DNA from: Laburnicola sp. R22_1
Taxonomy: Eukaryota; Ascomycota; Dothideomycetes; Pleosporales; Didymosphaeriaceae
Assembly (NCBI GenBank): GCA_014281115.1
Contig: JACONQ010000014.1
Coordinates: forward strand, 2,046,001 to 2,110,000
Length of the DNA stretch: 64,000 bases
Direction: 5' to 3'
This document shows, in pieces, positions 11,501-23,140 of the stretch. Under the pieces are notes generated by a model. That model did no database searches. It saw only the letters and a program-made list of their open reading frames with translations, and had not been told where the DNA came from. Each line of letters opens with the position of its first letter. Position 1 is the stretch's first letter. A program made the position numbers and the translations under genes.

Positions 11501-14479
11501 CGTCATGGTACCCAGTAGCTGATTGAAGGCTTGGGTGTGCTCTCGCAGTTTCTTCGCCGCCCGTGATTCGTGGCGGTAGGACCCATCATGGTTCCACTGA
11601 TAACTTGGGAGGCCTTTGACAATGCGCAGGGCAGAGTTGTCGTTGTTCAGATGCTTGTCAAATTGAGTCAATTCAAGATGCTGTCCTCCCAAATGGCACC
11701 ACACAGAACCGAGGCTGGATGCCAGGCTTACAGTGGCATCTGCACCTCGACTGAGAACACCGTAATAGGGAATTGCCTTACCCAGTACCTCTTGAATGGT
11801 CTGAGTAGCCGGGCCCTTCAATGCTGGATGCGGACCAACTTCAAGTGCAACCTGGTACTCGCCGGCTTCAAGAGCGGCCTTGAGAGCCTGGTAAAACTGC
11901 ACCGGTTGTGCTACATTTGCACCCCAGTACTCGTCGCTAATGCCCATCTCCGACGTAGCCTCGCGAGCATATACACTGGAAATCCAATGAGACCCGTTGG
12001 TGGGTTCCCGGGCGCGTACAGCAGCTCTCTTGATCAGGTCCACATAGTCGGCGAGGCGTTTTAGCACGTGGTTGGAATGATAGGCTCGATCTACACGTAT
12101 TTTGCGATTGAACTTGGCCTCGTCGTCCAGGATAACCTTGACTTCATCAATGGCCTCTTCGTCCCCAGAGAGAGTCACGCTCGAGGAAGAGTTCACGGCA
12201 GCCACACACAGACGGCCCGCAAAGAGCTCATCTGTGCAGAGATCTTGCGCATCCTCTGGCGACATGCTAGCAGCCAACATGGCACCCTTGATGTGGGGTC
12301 CATTGGGGCTCTCCATCTTCGAGGCAAAACCGCCACGGAAGTACGCAACGCACATGGCATCTCGAGCTGTCAGACGGCCAGCTGCATACGCTGCAGCCAT
12401 CTCCCCCGAAGAGTGCGCGACGATAGCATCAAAATGCACGCCCGCAAGTCTCAGAAGATCGACTAGGACAATCTGAATGACAGTGGACAAGAACGAGAAG
12501 GCACCTGTTAACACTCGTGACGAATCACCAGCAGCGCGCAGTTCCGCCTCGAGAGAAAAGTTGGGGCGGAGATCCTCGGGCAGTTTTTCCAGATGTGCTT
12601 GCAGCTCTTGAATGATGCTGCGGGCGGTGTCGGACTTTTCGATCAACTCGGCACCCATGCGAGGATACTGCGCTCCCTGGCCAGTGAAGATGCCCAGCAC
12701 TTTGGGCCGCTTCCCATCTGTAGGAGGCGAAAACCTCACACCCAAATCCTCCGTAAGGACGGAATCTAGTTCACCTCGAATCTTCTTAGCCAGGTCATCA
12801 GCGGATTTGGCGGCAAATGCAATGCGGTAGGGAAACGCCGATCGCCGTTCGTGCAGTGTATACGCCAGGTCGCGTAAATTCAGAGAAGAACTATTTTGGA
12901 CAAATTCGACATATGCAGCAAGGCTGCTGCGCAGTGACTGACGTGTCAGGGCCGAAAATACGAATGGGGTGAACTGGTTACTCGCGTCTTTGACGCCGTG
13001 CTCCGGGGTTCGGCCCAACTCGTAACTCTCCAGAATGGCATGGGCATTGGCGCCACCAAAACCAAAACTGTTCACACTGGCACGTCTGGGCTCATTGCAT
13101 TCCACGTTTGGCCATGGCTTTGGTGTCTTCAGGATCTTCAGGTTTTGGGTAAATGGCACGACCGAGTCGCTTAGGTGGTCCAGGAGCATATTTGGAGGTA
13201 ATGTCGAGTTCTGAAGGGCTAGTGATGCTTTTAGGAGTGCCGCAACACCTGCAGTGCCTTCGGTATGCCCAAGAATCGTTTTGATGGAGCCAACATAGAG
13301 GGGTTCACCATCGGATTTAATGTTGTATTTCTCGCCGAAGAATGCCTTTGAGATGGCTTCGGCCTCGATCGGGTCACCGGCAGGCGTACCGGTTCCATGG
13401 GCCTCGAAGAACTGGGGGCGGTCCGAGGCTTTAGAAAGATCGAGGCCCGCTTTAGCGTACGTGCTTTGGATCAAGGCCTGCTGAGCAGCGGCACTTGGCA
13501 TGGTAATACCAGTGGTGGCTCCATCTTGGTTGAAGGCTGTTTCTCTAATGATACACTCGATGTCATCTCCGTCCTCAATAGCCGCACTAAGCGTCTTGAG
13601 AATGCAGGCTGCGACGCCATCGCCGCGGGCGTAACCATTGGCATCCTTATCCCACATCTTGCTGCGACCTGCGAGAGGTTATTCATCATCCTGAACGCTG
13701 AGACGTACGTTACCACTGACCGTCGGGAGATAGCATCTTGAGCTTGCTTTCCATCACATAATTCTCAGGGCCCAACAGCAGATTAGACCCGCATGCGAGA
13801 GCTACACGCGATTCTCCAGACCGAAGAGATTGTACTGCAAGATGGACTGCTACAAGACTGGAGGAACAGGCAGTGTCCAGCGTTATGGAAGGGCCATGCC
13901 AATCAAAAAAGTACGACACTCGGTTGGACAAGATACTTCTTCCAATACCAGTGGCGGTGTAGACGGGTGCCGTCTTCACTATATCTTTTCATTAGTCGGT
14001 TATACAAGGGAAAATAGAACTCCTAAGAAACGAGTGTGGAAACACTTACAGTCCCGCAGCAAGCCTGCCTCATAATCGCCGCACATGAGACCAACGTAAA
14101 CGGCCGTGTCACTACCGCGTAGCGATTCTATGGTCAACCCTGCCGACTCAAGACCTTCGTAGACGGTCTCCATCAATAGACGCTGTTGGGGATCTATAGC
14201 CTTGGCCTCGATCGGCTTGATGCCGAAGAATTCTGTGTCGAAAGCGGTGACATCCTCTTCTAGCAAGTACGAGTGCCTTATGTTACTGTGTCCATGGTAT
14301 GCGGGGTTCGGATGGTAGTAGTTATCCGCGTTGAAGCGATTTTTTGGAATGTCGCGACGAACATCTCTAGGTTTGCTGAGAAGGTCCCAGAGTTTCGAAG
14401 GAGACGAAGCCCCGCCGGCAAACCGACAGGCAGTCCCCACAATAGCAATGGGTTCATTGGTGTATGCGTCCTTCGTCAT
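5594..14479 (-). CDS. Highly reducing iterative type I polyketide synthase with terminal reductase domain
   Basis: Builds a C-methylated reduced polyketide and releases it reductively. Exons on the minus strand are 14479-14050, 13978-13721, 13668-7165 and 7116-5594; all junctions keep frame and give 2904 residues. Domains: KS (Cys about residue 181 in DTACSSS, His in EAHGTGT and GHTEGT); AT ([10 protein letters not shown] about 562, Ser in AHSSGEM about 649, where Ala replaces the usual Gly); DH (His in [12 protein letters not shown] about 974, Asp in ELDGGIQS); C-methyltransferase (LEVGAGTGG about 1421); a pseudo-KR/ER0 region without NADPH-binding ER motifs; KR (CGLSGALG about 2116, Tyr in GQANYAAAN); ACP (Ser about 2429 in IGLDSL); thioester reductase (TGVSGLLG about 2595, YIASK catalytic pair). 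A Ser-Glu-Ser repeat linker precedes the reductase. Layout resembles reductase-ended PKSs such as betaenone synthase (established family), with a trans-acting enoylreductase expected but not seen here. Confidence 0.95.
6708..6779 (-). repeat. 9-bp minisatellite in the PKS linker (8 units)
   Basis: Eight perfect tandem copies of CTGGACTCG (plus strand) encode eight Ser-Glu-Ser units between the ACP and the reductase domain. The repeat is in frame and a multiple of three, so copy changes alter only linker length. Confidence 0.95.
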
Positions 14480-14619
14480 GATGTGATAATATGGATAAGG
14501 AATATAGATATTTCAACAAGCGTAAGCGATTGTGAGCGTAGTTGAGACGTCCCGTTCTTGAAACAGTCGAACGAACAGTTGTAGTTTGAGTGACAGGAAT
14601 TAGAATAACTCGTCAAGTT
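14480..14619 (-). promoter_or_regulatory. PKS upstream region
   Basis: DNA directly upstream of the PKS start codon at 14479. AT-rich stretches such as GATAATATGG lie within 20-30 bp of the ATG, but no specific regulator-binding site can be assigned from one sequence. Confidence 0.3.
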
Positions 14620-15103
14620 TTAATCTAGCCACAAATACATCGGGCCGTCTTTGTGATACAGTCCACAGCAGGGCTCTTGCCGATCAGTGTTGACTAGGTA
14701 GTCGGTAACAGGATCCATCATCTTGCGGGCATCCCACGCCACTTGGCGAGCGTGTCTGCGAACGCACCGCATCCCGGGAATTTCATCCAATTTGATGGTT
14801 CCTCAACATGCGCGTTTGTTTCTCTACATTACCGATTTCGAAGGCAAGTGGTACAGTTACAATTAGATGATCTTCCTCACAAAGGCCGATTGGGTCACAC
14901 AGGTGAATAACCCGCCCTTCTGATATGGGCCATATTCGGACATATTCGGAAATAACATGGACAACTCTCCATTTATTATCGTGGTTGTCGGAATATATCG
15001 TGTAGGACTGAGGCTCCGAATTGGCCCGGGGAGGTCGGAAGAATCCCCGTAGCGGTAAGTTACCAAGGTGTCTCTGCCATCGATCGGCATTAGTCTTGCG
15101 CAA
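14620..15103 (-). CDS. Small hypothetical ORFs, doubtful
   Basis: One frame (15103-14783) reads a 106-residue peptide with an aromatic-rich stretch (SDNHDNKWRVVHVISEYVR); an adjacent frame then continues through GMRCVRRHARQVAWDARKM to a stop at 14620. The two frames would need an intron or frameshift to join and I could not find a convincing splice pair. No domain is recognised. It could be the 3' end of a decayed gene or chance coding. Confidence 0.25.
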
Positions 15104-16085
15104 CGATCATCGAGCGAGTCGATCTTGTGGGGGGCTCAAAGACGTAGTGTTCCAATGATGGAGATGATGGAAAATGTCTTTCGCCTGGTCCGATAGGGTT
15201 GGCGTTGCTGAAAACTCTCGCGCGCGGAGGAGGCGCGTGCACCAAGGCTTGCGTAGTAAGCTCAAGAAGCGCACGTGATCTTTACACATCTATGGATGGA
15301 CCCATTAATGCATTGGAACATTGAAATGCATTCCAGATATGCTTTAAAAATCCTCACTTGATAAAGTTCTCTAATAATTTCTATATCCCTTTTGAAATAT
15401 TTTGTTCGATCCCGCCTACTGCTCGTCTGTAAGGTGGGCTTTGTTGATTTCGCGGTACCTAATCTATGCGGGCACCTGGAGTTCCAGACTAGCACCATGA
15501 CTATAATCTGGTGAACAGGCATGTATCTTTACTTACCAACTGGTAGATTTCCAACTCTTTTTGTCCACTCTTCAAGACCCAAACTCCAGTCTGTATCGTG
15601 CGCACCCGTTCTCAAATATACCCTTTATGGACACGCACAATCTTCCTTCCAACGAAATCCAGCGCGATACACGTCTCAAGTTCCTGCTATAGGCTCTTTG
15701 TATAATAGAAGTCGCAGCGTAGTACGTACAAACAGTTGCAAGGGGACTTGAATCCTTTAACAAGGTTTTCTTGACTTCGCACAAGCTTTATGGCCCACTG
15801 TAAAAGATCTGTCCATTACGTTATTAGACCCACTGAAAACACCTTGGGAACGCTTGACCTACGTTAATAGTAGAATACACACAAAGTAAATCCGGCTTGC
15901 GATAATGCGTTGACGCCTGCGCCACGCTTGAGCCGCAATACCGTTTACATATGTGGCGCCGCTTTCCCTTCAGACGGGCTCTACAGCAACTGCGATACTG
16001 CCCGAATAGAGCCTGTACACTCCCACGCTTTCCAGCACGCATAAACCCAATTACCTAGCTTACCTAGCCTCTATTTAGATCTTTC
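15104..16085. other. Intergenic, nothing identified
   Basis: About 1 kb of moderately AT-rich sequence between the cluster and the first transposon-disrupted gene. No recognisable gene, RNA or repeat was seen. RIP-type damage appears to begin around here. Confidence 0.4.
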
Positions 16086-16396
16086 TTGTTGTTAGCCATA
16101 AGCCTCGCAAAGGCACTAGAGGATCTGGAGGCGCGCGTAATTGAGTCTGACCAGCCCGACAAAGTCTGTATGCTTGTACTCGAGATCGATGATCCTTATA
16201 ACAATATATAAAAGGAGAACGGTTTGTTTAGCAAAATTCTAAGCAAGTTGCTAGTGCGCGCCAGAGAAGAACAAGATCCAAAGCTTGCTATCGAAACCGT
16301 AATGCAGTACGCGGTCGAGCCTAGAGGAGGCAAGATCCCTAAGCTATCCGATATTACGGAAGAGATCCACGCCATTCTAATTACGGGGAGCGTGTA
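16086..16396 (+). pseudogene. Unknown gene, 5' fragment (split by copia element)
   Basis: A coding-like frame of about 100 residues with a charged, helical character (EDLEARVIESDQPDKV, then SKILSKLLVRAREEQDPK) contains one in-frame TAA at 16209, likely a former CAA. The frame runs into the left target-site duplication and continues in frame beyond the retrotransposon at 21667 once one copy of GTGTA is removed. I do not recognise the family; it may be a host gene or an older repeat. Confidence 0.5.
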
Positions 16397-16542
16397 TGTT
16401 AGTGTAGGTGGTATCGCATTCCACACTGTCACATGATACTACCAACCTTATGTAGACTAGCTGCTGACTACGATCCTCGTACTTAAGGGATCCTCTGGTT
16501 AGCTTGTTACAATCAACTCAGTCTCTCATTCTTCCACTGATA
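16397..16542 (+). repeat. 5' LTR of copia element
   Basis: 146 bp, starting TGTTAGTGTAGG and ending CACTGATA. It differs from the 3' LTR at only a handful of positions, mostly C/T or G/A transitions. Confidence 0.93.
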
Positions 16543-16553
16543 GTTATGAGCCC
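16543..16553 (+). promoter_or_regulatory. Primer-binding site (half-tRNA initiator Met type)
   Basis: GTTATGAGCCC follows the 5' LTR directly. It is complementary to the anticodon-stem region of initiator tRNA-Met, the half-tRNA primer used by Drosophila copia and many fungal copia elements (established knowledge). Confidence 0.75.
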
Positions 16554-16649
16554 GGCCTACGCTTAATTCGACTGCAGTTCACACTCTACCTACTTACTAC
16601 ACGCGCTTTCCACGACGGAGATCAGCTCGACAAGCTCTAGTTTGCCACG

Positions 16650-19600
16650 ATGAGCAACAAAGAGGACGAGCTGATTGTTAAGGAAACGATTATCCTTGAC
16701 AAGCCAAGTGACTAGTCGAAGTGGATCTTCTTGCGAAAGAGGACTGCTAAAGCCTATAAGACCTGGGACTATTGTAACCCAGACTTGACAGTAGACACTG
16801 TCAAGACAATCTACAATAAAAAACCAAAGGAGCAACTACTACGCTTATTTAAGAAGGGCGACAACATGCCTAGTGGCTCTTTAAGCACTGTCTAGTGCGA
16901 CGATGATATTGAGCCCGACGAACTCACGAAACCTGAACAAGAAGACTACACCTTCTGGCACGGATTCTATGCAACAAAGTTAGCTACCTGGCAGAAGAAG
17001 GACAACGCTCTCAACAACCTAACGCGCGAGATTGCAAGGACAATCTCCAGCAGGCATATCCCTGTTATTGAGGATGCCAATACACCCTACGAACAACTCA
17101 CGCAACTTAAGAAGATATTCTGCATGTTAGTAGCAGAGCGCAAATACAAGTTACTTGACCAGTACAACAAGATCAAGAAGGTTCCGCAACAACAGAAGAT
17201 GGATGCTTAGTATAAGAGCTATATCACCATCCTTCGTAATATAATCAAGCTGAATCTGCCTGAAGTCCAGGACTACTAAGCCCAACAAGACTTTCTTCGA
17301 GAAATTCGGGGCATTAACAAGTCCTTTGTTACGCACAAGATCCAGGAGATTACGCGAGCTGAGATAAATAGAACGCCTTACATAGGTCCAGTGGAACTAG
17401 TAGAGAACTATTAACGCTTCAGACGCACTATGAATCCTATTGCGTCAGCACTAGAAACATACGCGATTCTAGGCCAGCCAAATACCGCCACCAACACCCA
17501 GAAACGTACAGTCACCTGTATCTGTAATAAGCAGCACTTATTTAAGCAGTACTACTATGTGGTGCCTTCTCTTCAACCTGCTAGATAGAGGCCTAACCCA
17601 ACTATCTTAACTAAGTTTGACAGAGTTAGGAACCTTGGCAAGGGCAACCCTTTAAGTGCAGCCCTGTTCGCAATTAAGAAAAGAGTTAAAAAGAAGGCGG
17701 CAGATGCTACTAAGACCCTATTAGCAAAGAACGACTTCTTAGCTAATACAGGGCATCCTCTATTAAACGCTCAAAACTCAACAGGAGCAGTTAAGCACTG
17801 GCTAGGCAGTTAAGACGCTGCTAAGGTTGTTACCCTATTAGTTACTACTGCCGTTTAGCAGCCTCCACTACTAATTAACAAGTAGATTCTTAATCCAGGA
17901 TCTAATCTTCACGTCACGAACCATTGACCAAAGACTTGGGAGAAGATTAGAGATAGGCACTTAGATAATATCCTGCTAGCGGGCACACAGGCCCTGCAGA
18001 TTCATAAGTAGGGAAACGTTAAACTAATTGTAGATACCCCAACTAGGGAGCGCCAAATAATAATTACCTAAGTTGCGCTAATCCCTACATTCTTTACGTC
18101 AGTTGTATCCCTCTCGCGATGTCGAACTATTGGCCTTGAGTTTGACTCTGAACGCAATTGTCTCTACCTAAGAAATGCTCTATTAGACGTCTTCTGTACG
18201 CTTAACGAGCAAGGAGGACATTGGATTATAGACTCTAATAAGACACAACGCCCGGACGCATTAGAGTTATACACGTTCGCTGTTTAATTAACAATAATTA
18301 AGCTAAGCTAAGTAGAGCGAAAGCCTCTGCAAGTTACACCTACAGAAGCGCATTAGATGCTAGCTCACATAGGACAACGCGCGATTAAACACCTAGAGCA
18401 GGCAGTAGATAGTATCAAGCTTACTACTGGGCCTAGAGCTCTGCTGTGGAAGGAGTGCGAGGAGTGTATTAACTCTAAGCTCTCAAAGATTATTAGTTAA
18501 CGCCCTTAACACGAGCCTGCAACCCAGCCCTTTGAACGAATTGGCATCAACCTTATACAACTACAAAAGACTGGTGAAGCTTACTATAATGGGGACAAGT
18601 GGCTGTTACACACTGTTTGTCAATACGCACGATATTATTTAGGCAAGACTCTTTGCAACAAGACAAAAGCCACCCTTACGCGCGCTGTTCGACAAATGCT
18701 AGCACAGATACGTACCCAATTTAACGCCATTATTGTGTACATTTGTTGCGACAATAAGAAAGGCTTTACTAATCTTTAGGAGATCTTTAAAGACCTAGGC
18801 ATTGCAGTTAAGCCTTGTGCTGTTAGGGCGGAAGAAATGACTGGCTTTACTAAGAAGGCTGGCAATCTTATTATTATAATAGCTAGGACCCTGCGAATTG
18901 CAGCAAATTTTCCTAAGACGCTAATAAACAAGCTGTGCTTAACAGCCATGTACATGCTTAATTAATTGCCAACAGAAGTTATAGGTTGGAAGACACCCTA
19001 CAAAGTTGTGCGCAAGGTGAAGCCATCTCTAGCGCACGTAGACGTTATTGGAGCGAAGGCTCTATTTCGAGACACAAAGGTGGCCAAAGGTGACAAGCTT
19101 GAATCGCGAGCGATTACTAGATGGCTGGTTGGATACGAAGGAACAAACATCTTTCGCATCTAGGTCCTAGGAAGCGATAGGGTTGTTCAAACCCAAGACG
19201 TCGTTTTCCTACAACAACAACAACAGTACTCTCCACTAGAACCTTAGCTTTTAACTAAGGAGGAACAATATATAGTTACTATCCTTAATATCGACTTATT
19301 AGACGAAGAGGAGGACCCTGTTATTAAGCAGATCCGTCGTAATATAACACTTTGTCAACTAACAGTTAAGGATGTTGCTAAAGATAAAGAAGAGGCTATT
19401 AAGTAAGATAATGCCAAAGTGCAAATTTAGGAGGAGGCTAATAGAGGACTACTTACACCTCAAGAAACGCCAGCACCAATTACTCCAGATTAATTAGCCT
19501 TAACACGCACTTAACCAAAAGGCTAGAGGCAGGTTGCTTTAGGTAATACTACTCTAAACCGCCGCAAGAACAATGCACCACAACAAAGAAACCCAGCTAT

Positions 19601-21374
19601 CGTAGAAGACAATATTATTCAGGGGTCTCGTCGTTAGAGAGGTGGTAATAATGAGAACAATGCCCCGCAAAACCTTAGTACGCACGCCTTACTATACTAG
19701 TAGACATTTGCTACAGCAATTGCACAACCACTAGAAAACACTAAGCTTAAGGTCTATTAAAAGTAGTTGCCGCCACCGCCAAAGACCTGGGCTAAGATTA
19801 AGTCTCGACCTAATGCCAAGAAGTGGCTAGATGCTGCAGACAAGGAGATTAAGGAGCAACTTCACAAGGAAGTGTTTAAAAAAGTTAAGAATAAGGTAAA
19901 GAAGCACCTAGACGCTAAGACTCTGCCACTAATATAGGTCTTTGTATATAAGTTTAACACTAATAGCTACTTAAGTAGCTACAAAGCTCAACTAGTTGTA
20001 AGAGGAGATCTTTAGACAACCTAGGATAATACTTACGCAGCTACACTTGCTGCACGAATGCTTCATTTCCTTATTGCTATTATATGCGCTTTTAGACTAC
20101 TCGCCTATCAGTACGACGTTAAGAACGCGTTTCTTAATGCCTACCTTAAATAACTTTGCTATGTCTGGACGCCTAATAGCTTTTAAGAACGCCTAGGCAA
20201 TATAATGCGCTTACGCCAAGCACTGTATGGCCTTAAGGATGCCCCAGCATTATGGCACAGACACCTAAAGAAGACCCTTATAAATATGGGTTTTACTTAA
20301 GTCAAAGGTATCCCTTGCTTATTTACTAACAGCAAGCTAATACTATTCTATTATATTAATAATATTGTTATTCTATTTTGTCAAGGCAATTAAGAGCACT
20401 ATTAACTATTTAAAAGCGAGTTTATAACCTAATACAAGACATAGAGCTTAGGAGAGCTCACCTAGTTTCTAGGGATTCGCATTATTAGAGACTACGTTAA
20501 AGGGAAGGTCTGGATAATCCAGAACTTCTATATTACAAAGGTCTGCCACGATTACAATCTCCTTAGAGGCAGCCAACACCCTTAAGTCCCTCTCCGCGAA
20601 TCTCACCTCTCTCTAAGTACAGATGAACCGAACGCTAAACGTACCTAATTATATTAGATCCTTGTTAGATGCCTTGGTTTTATCTCTTACTTCACCCGCC
20701 CTAATGTGGCAAAGGCACACTTAATACTTGCCTGTTATCTAAACAACCCTAGCCAGAAGCACATAGCTGCTGTTCGAACAGTATAGCAGTACCTATATAA
20801 TTACTGATTCTGGGCTATTAGAGCTATAATAGCGCCCTTAGAAAACTCTACTTATATTGTTTAACCTAGCAACAACAAGGCTAAAGAACTACTGTTCTTT
20901 AGAGCTTCTAATGCAGCCTTTACTAACAATCCTAAGACTGCTCAAAGCTTATTCGCCTATGTGTTTAAGCTCTACGGCATAGTTATTAAGTAGAAGGCCA
21001 AGATTATAAGATCTGTTACCAAATCAACTACTAAGGCTAAACTGTTTGCCTTATTAACAGCTGGCACTAAGTTATCCTAGTGGATAAACACCTTTAAAGC
21101 TATTAGATTTAACCCAGAGGTTCGCCCTACATTGTACTGTGATAACTAGCAAACAGTCTCAATCGCTAATAAGGAGGAGGACAAGCTTAACACCAAGCTT
21201 CGGCACGTTAAGGTTCACCAGATATGGATCTAAGAGCAAGTAGAAGCTAGTAATATCGACGTGACCTGGATAGGAACTGATAATATGCCTGCTGATGGAT
21301 TAACGAAGTCACTGTGCGACATTAAAAAGCACGAACAATTCTTAAAGCAACTAGGGATGACTGATATTCGCTAA
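16650..21374 (+). pseudogene. Copia Gag-Pol polyprotein, RIP-degraded
   Basis: Starts at ATG 16650 (MSNKEDELIVKE) and ends after TDNMPADGLTKS and a TAA at 21374. Visible parts in order: Gag; a protease-like LNPGSNLHVTNH near 17.9 kb; integrase with HIGQRAIKH and CEECINS zinc residues and a WKTPYKVV region near 19.0 kb; reverse transcriptase with YDVKNAFLNAYL and RQALYGLKDAPALWH near 20.1-20.3 kb; RNase H near 21.0-21.3 kb. Numerous TAA/TAG stops fall at expected Gln or Trp positions (for example YLK-stop-LCYVW). The RT active site reads YINN instead of YVDD. All are explained by CpA/TpG to TpA changes. Not translatable as it stands. Confidence 0.93.
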
Positions 21375-21520
21375 CACATTGTAGGCTTAGATTAGTTTGT
21401 TACACCCACTGTTACTGTTTAAGGAGTTACCCCTGGGGAGGTGCCCTAGAGGTCCTTAGTTTACTTATTTGTTACTCTTATTTATAACAGCACTCTGTTA
21501 CCTTTGTGCTGTGGGAGGTG

Positions 21521-21666
21521 TGTTAGTGTAGGTAGTATCGCATTCCACACTGTTACATAATACTACCAACCTTATGTAGACTAGCTGCTGACTACGATCC
21601 TCGTACTTAAGGGATCCTCTGGTTAGCTTGTTACAATCAACTCAGTCTCTCATTGTTCCACTGATA
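21521..21666 (+). repeat. 3' LTR of copia element
   Basis: 146 bp, near-identical to 16397-16542. It is followed by the right copy of the GTGTA duplication and by resumption of the interrupted reading frame. Confidence 0.93.
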
Positions 21667-22289
21667 GTGTACAATGCGCATAGCAACGACGAATGGGTGT
21701 TAAAGCTCATAAAGCTAATTGAGCGTATGTGTGCGCGAATTGTTGTTGGTATAAACATCTAACGCTAGCAGACTTGTGGATACACCAAGCCAATATACAA
21801 TTTATAGGCATCTGCTTTAGGCATTAGATCCTCTATTGCGTTCTAGGCTCAGAGGTCAGACCAACAAAAAATAACAAATGGGAGCTATCGCATACCCCAA
21901 TTAAATTAAGTAATATTAGACGCAGGCTTTTTAGGCTTTCACTGTTAAGAAAGCATATTCGACTGCACTAGGTGCACTAGGACTATGTCTTAGACGCGCC
22001 TTCGCCGTCAAAGACGTCTCTATTAGATTCTAACACTAAGGTGCACATATGAGGAAAGAGCGACCATACTAGTGTGCAGGGCGTGTACATTCCCAAGAGA
22101 CTGTTTACTACCCAAGGACACATAGAGTTCAACAAGGATATAGTGAAAAGGCAACTAGAAATAAGAGTCAAGAGCGGTAGTGTGGAAGAAGAAGAGGCTA
22201 AGAAGGCCGAGGAGAAGGCATTGTGGATGCACGATAGGCTTCTGGTCGCAAAGGCGGTCATAAGGTTCTTTTATAGCAATGATGACTAA
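21667..22289 (+). pseudogene. Unknown gene, 3' fragment (split by copia element)
   Basis: The frame broken at 16396 resumes as NAHSNDEWVLKLIKLIER and stops at 21762. A second frame then carries coding-like sequence to 22289 (HLTLADLWIHQANIQ, later RPTKNNKWELSHTP, PKRLFTTQGHIEFNKD and an EEEEAKKAEEKA helix). It contains TAG/TGA codons that could be former CAG/CGA. The two parts need a one-base shift or an intron to join. No domain is recognised. The composition is that of a real protein, so I treat it as the decayed C-terminal half of the same unknown gene. Confidence 0.45.
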
Positions 22290-23140
22290 GAGGTGCGGGA
22301 GGTAGGCTTCTAGTTAGGATTGCACCAGAGCAGGGTATTTACTCCAACAGCTTATCTATAAATTAGTGCCAAAGTGGGCGAATCACCTTCTACTCTATAA
22401 GAAAATAATAAGGCTTAATTATATAACATAGCATATTCTACCCTTAGTCACATTATATAATGTGTCTTTGCAGCAATACACATATTTGGCTTCCTATTTA
22501 GGTAAAGTGTAGTTAGTCAACCAATATTAGCCGTAGCAATTCCAGAAATAAACACACAACATCTATATATATAGTTAAATTTAAACGCGTTTACGCACTT
22601 TACGCTCTTTGTATTTCTCTATTGTTATCTTCTCTTTAATAATAACGTAAATTAAGCTGCGTGTACTCCACATATATAAACTAGAAGACTATATAAACAA
22701 TAAACGCGTATGTTTGCAAAGCCCACCCACAAGCAGGGCGCGGTTATATTGGCAAAGCAGTCTAGCCACAATGCTATAACCTATTAAGTTTAATAGTGTC
22801 ACTAGGACAGGACACACACTGCAGGCCTGCGGGGATAAAGAGTCCCTAACGCTAGCCCACAACTCCCCAGATGTCTATACGCTCGCTCGTCCGCTCTTTA
22901 TAAAGACTTTTATAGGTTTAGTGCCCTTAATTAGCAAATTTGCCAGTTAGATAAGTTAAACAGAGCATGTAGAGGAACTACATATGTATTAATAGAACAA
23001 GTGTAAACCTCTATACATACATATCTCTGCGAGCACCTACATAGCTCTTTTATATAGCTTCTATCAGAACATCTACTTTTTATTAAGCAGTCGCTAATAT
23101 TTAGAGCAACCACAATACAATAAACCCCTTATAAGAAATA
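22290..23140. other. Intergenic, AT-rich
   Basis: About 850 bp with many TA steps and no recognisable gene. A GC-richer patch at about 22,720-22,900 contains no ORF or RNA I can identify. Confidence 0.4.

Larger units (their letters stand above)
16397..21666 (+). mobile_element. Ty1/copia LTR retrotransposon, complete but inactivated
   Basis: A 5270-bp element flanked by 5-bp target duplications GTGTA (16392-16396 and 21667-21671). It has two 146-bp LTRs, a primer-binding site adjacent to the 5' LTR, and one polyprotein region in the copia order gag-protease-integrase-RT-RNase H. Many in-frame TAA/TAG codons sit where Gln or Trp is expected, and the catalytic RT motif is mutated, so the copy is dead. 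Confidence 0.95.

Noticed and set aside
5594..14479. PKS-NRPS hybrid
   Set aside because: The ACP is followed directly by the linker and the reductase; no condensation or adenylation motifs are present.
16650..21374. Stop-codon reassignment (TAG/TAA read as Gln)
   Set aside because: Stops at Gln positions are confined to repeats and co-occur with Asp-to-Asn and Trp-to-stop changes; the intact PKS and transporter use normal codes. RIP explains it.
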